Origin: JBILCM01 sp044353165
Lineage (GTDB): Bacteria > Bacillota > Bacilli > Paenibacillales > YIM-B00363
DNA length: 7,878 bases
Assembly: GCA_044353165.1 (NCBI GenBank)
Contig: JBILCM010000099.1
Location: 1-7,878, forward strand
Direction: 5' to 3'
The position numbers and the translations under genes are program-made. Below are positions 6,412 through 7,878 of the stretch, piece after piece (position 1 is the stretch's first letter; each line of letters begins with the position of its first letter). The notes beneath the pieces are model-generated. The model saw only the letters and a program-made list of their open reading frames with translations, searched no databases and had not been told where the DNA came from.

Positions 6412-6607
6412 GCTGTTTCTCTCTCCCATTCTCATCAGCGTCTCCATAAGATTGATCTCGGTGTTCTTGCATTCATCAAAACTTTAACATACCTTCGGCA
6501 GATTGGACAGCATCAACATCGTTGTGATCTATGCATGAATTCAGACTTCATTGGGAACGGTAAATGATGGCACGGAGCATAATCGACGAGGGAACGAGGT
6601 GAGACAG

Positions 6608-6781
6608 ATGACAGAACAGATCAACCAGAACGCAAGAAACAACCGAGACAATGCGTCAGCGGAGGAAGAAAATGCGAACCCTTTGCAACAAATGGGCAAT
6701 GCATTGCAAGAGATGGTTAACGATGATGATGCCGATACCAATCAAGAACGCAATAACAATATGAACCAGAACCGTCAATAA
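6608..6781 (+). CDS. Short Asn/Gln-rich acidic protein, function unknown
   Basis: A 57-residue, wholly hydrophilic protein with 15 Asn, 8 Gln, 11 Asp/Glu and 4 Arg. It has no Cys, His, Lys, Phe, Trp or Tyr. The central segment NPLQQMGNALQEMVNDDD (about 24-41) could form a short amphipathic helix, and both ends look disordered. The ATG at 6608 is chosen because GAGGTGA (6596-6602) lies five bases upstream, an excellent Shine-Dalgarno match. A longer frame from TTG 6551 has no such support. A strong stem-loop follows the stop by 21 bases, as expected for a single-gene unit. Small hydrophilic proteins of this kind occur among spore and stress proteins of Bacilli, but I see no motif that proves such a role. 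Confidence 0.7.
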   Translation: MTEQINQNARNNRDNASAEEENANPLQQMGNALQEMVNDDDADTNQERNNNMNQNRQ

Positions 6782-6802
6782 ACGAACGACTCACAATGTC
6801 CA

Positions 6803-6830
6803 CCCCCTGCTACAGGCTTGTTGCAGGGGG
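6803..6830. terminator. Strong GC-rich stem-loop between convergent genes
   Basis: CCCCCTGC (6803-6810) pairs with GCAGGGGG (6823-6830). After one T-T mismatch, ACA (6812-6814) pairs with TGT (6819-6821) around a GGCT loop. It lies between the stops of the Asn/Gln-rich gene (plus) and the DUF1232 gene (minus). Neither side has the T-run of a classical intrinsic terminator, so it may terminate weakly in either direction or only stabilise transcript ends. Confidence 0.55.
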
Positions 6831-6883
6831 GAATTGGAGTACATTTCATCAAAAATTGATTATATTTTTACATTCCACCCCGT

Positions 6884-7267
6884 TTACCACCACCACAACG
6901 CCCAAATAAACCAACCCGTCAATATGAGCCAAACGAGGATCACCGCAAGACCCGCGTAACGAACCACAGGTTTCCGCTCCTCTTGGACAATGCGCTGAGC
7001 AGCTTCTTCTTGGCATTGACGCATGAGTTCATGAGGCACAAGCTTGATCGCCAGCCAGACGCCGAGCGGCACGATCAACACATCATCCAGTTGCCCGAGA
7101 ATGGGTATAAAGTCGGGAATCAGATCAATGGGACTGAAGGCGTAGGCGACGACAAGCGTTCCAACCATTTTGGCAATCCAAGGCACGTCGTGGCGGCGGA
7201 TGGCAATGTAGAGCGCCATTAGGTGTTGCTTCAGTCGGCGTGCCCACTGTCGAATGTTCTGTAACAA
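6884..7267 (-). CDS. DUF1232 (YkvA-like) membrane protein
   Basis: A 127-residue protein of unknown biochemical role. It contains the DUF1232 signature AYAFSPIDLIPDFIPILGQLDD (41-62), preceded by an amphipathic basic N-terminus and followed by a charged stretch (79-100, HELMRQCQEEAAQRIVQEER). A C-terminal helix (about 104-125) ends in WALWWW. Two to three membrane segments are likely. The start is a TTG at 7267, three bases after the TAG of the upstream ABC-transporter gene and in the same frame. A GGAG lies about 12 bases before it. An ATG at 7219 would remove 16 residues and has no visible ribosome site. The tight spacing indicates co-transcription and translational coupling or reinitiation after the transporter. 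Confidence 0.88.
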   Translation of the reverse strand: MLQNIRQWARRLKQHLMALYIAIRRHDVPWIAKMVGTLVVAYAFSPIDLIPDFIPILGQLDDVLIVPLGVWLAIKLVPHELMRQCQEEAAQRIVQEERKPVVRYAGLAVILVWLILTGWFIWALWWW

Positions 7268-7270
7268 CGA

Positions 7271-7878
7271 CTATATCATCTCCGTGGCGGCAACTTCGCT
7301 ATAATCGCGAGCTTTGTATTGCAATTGGTGGAGGCGGTAGTAGTAATCGGCTGCAGCGATGAGTTCCGCATGGGTACCTTTCTCGCGCACTTTCCCTTTG
7401 TGCATTACAATAATCTGATCGGCATGCACAATCGTGGATAAACGATGAGCAACAATGAGTGTCGTGCGCCCGTGAGAGAGTGAGAGCAACGCCTCCTGCA
7501 CAGCCGATTCGGTCTCTGAATCGATGTTAGATGTCGCTTCATCAAGAATGAGCACTTGCGGCCGGAAGACGATCGCGCGCGCGAATGATAGCAGTTGCCG
7601 CTGTCCGAGGGACAAGCTGACACCTCTTTCACCCAGCATGGCATCGTATCCTTCGGGCAATGCGCGTACGAAAGCGTCCATATTGACGCGCTGTGCTGCA
7701 TCGACCACTTCGTTGTCGCTGATCCGCTCTGTTTCATTCAGCCGGATGTTAGTTGCAATGGTTCCCGAGAAAAGGAACACATCCTGCTGCACGATCCCAA
7801 CGATTGTCCGTAACTCTTCGATCGGCAAATCGCGGATATCAACGCCATCAAGTAAAATTCGACCTCGTTGAATGTCAT
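7271..7878 (-). CDS. ABC exporter (permease-ATPase fusion), C-terminal ATPase part only
   Basis: The frame is open to the right window edge, so the visible 201 residues are the C-terminal part of the nucleotide-binding domain. The membrane domain and Walker A are outside the window. Visible motifs, numbered from the first complete codon, are ILLDGVDIRDL (7-17), Q-loop VQQDVFLFSGT (about 29-39), signature LSLGQRQ (88-94), Walker B VLILDEATSNID (108-119) with catalytic Glu114, D-loop SNID, and switch His144 (VAHRLST). These place it in the MsbA/LmrA/BmrA multidrug-type exporter group. The third signature residue is Leu rather than Gly, which is tolerated in this group. Many such Bacilli proteins work as heterodimers, and a partner gene may lie beyond the window. 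Substrate unknown. Confidence 0.92.
   Translation of the reverse strand, partial: DIQRGRILLDGVDIRDLPIEELRTIVGIVQQDVFLFSGTIATNIRLNETERISDNEVVDAAQRVNMDAFVRALPEGYDAMLGERGVSLSLGQRQLLSFARAIVFRPQVLILDEATSNIDSETESAVQEALLSLSHGRTTLIVAHRLSTIVHADQIIVMHKGKVREKGTHAELIAAADYYYRLHQLQYKARDYSEVAATEMI

Noticed and set aside
6313..6567. 84-codon plus-strand frame overlapping the aldolase start and the following intergenic region
   Set aside because: The first half is antisense to the conserved aldolase N-terminus, the protein looks random, and the better supported small gene starts at 6608 in another frame.
6448..6607. Intergenic region between the aldolase and the Asn/Gln-rich gene, searched for sigma-A, sigma-B and sigma-G promoters
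   Set aside because: The best minus-strand pair (TTGATG ... TATGTT) has a 19-base spacer, and no sporulation-type match was convincing. Apart from ribosome sites I see nothing firm.
7524..7871. 115-codon plus-strand frame at the right edge
   Set aside because: Antisense to the ABC ATPase, whose motifs are intact on the minus strand.
1..7878. Mobile elements, CRISPR arrays, tRNA, rRNA, riboswitches or a defence system
   Set aside because: No transposase or integrase motif, no regularly spaced repeats, no recognisable structured RNA, and all larger genes belong to common housekeeping or transport families.

Overview
The window (7878 bp) looks like chromosomal DNA of a Gram-positive bacterium of the Bacilli. 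Shine-Dalgarno sites are strong. The iron-binding protein is a lipoprotein rather than a periplasmic protein. A 7-1-7 Fur box of the Bacillus type precedes the iron operon, and RNase H1 has the N-terminal viroplasmin-like domain typical of Bacillus and relatives. Base composition is moderate (close to half G+C by eye). I cannot name a genus.

Layout. From 4923 down to 1 the genes run on the minus strand. First comes a ferric-iron ABC importer: fbpA (lipoprotein receptor), fbpB (fused two-domain permease) and fbpC (ATPase, coupled to fbpB by a TAATG overlap). These are followed by a small two-helix membrane protein, RNase H1 and the N-terminal part of a Cof-type HAD phosphatase that leaves the window at base 1. 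A consensus promoter with two Fur boxes lies upstream of fbpA. Diverging from it on the plus strand is a LysE-family exporter (5103-5762), which converges on a KDPG-aldolase-family gene (minus). A short Asn/Gln-rich protein gene (plus, 6608-6781) diverges from the aldolase and is followed by a strong stem-loop. The right end holds a DUF1232 membrane protein and the C-terminal half of an ABC exporter ATPase, both minus, with the exporter entering from beyond base 7878.

How it works together. FbpA captures Fe3+ outside the membrane, FbpB passes it through and FbpC supplies ATP. The promoter should be shut by Fur-Fe when iron is sufficient. FbpB carries two tandem perfect hairpins early in its coding sequence, which could set the receptor:permease ratio. 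The remaining genes look like ordinary chromosomal neighbours. I see no transposase, prophage, CRISPR array, tRNA or rRNA, and no stretch over 300 bases lacks a gene. I found no convincing undescribed multi-gene system. The most interesting items are the regulatory architecture of the iron operon, the small membrane protein at its end and the Asn/Gln-rich mini-protein.
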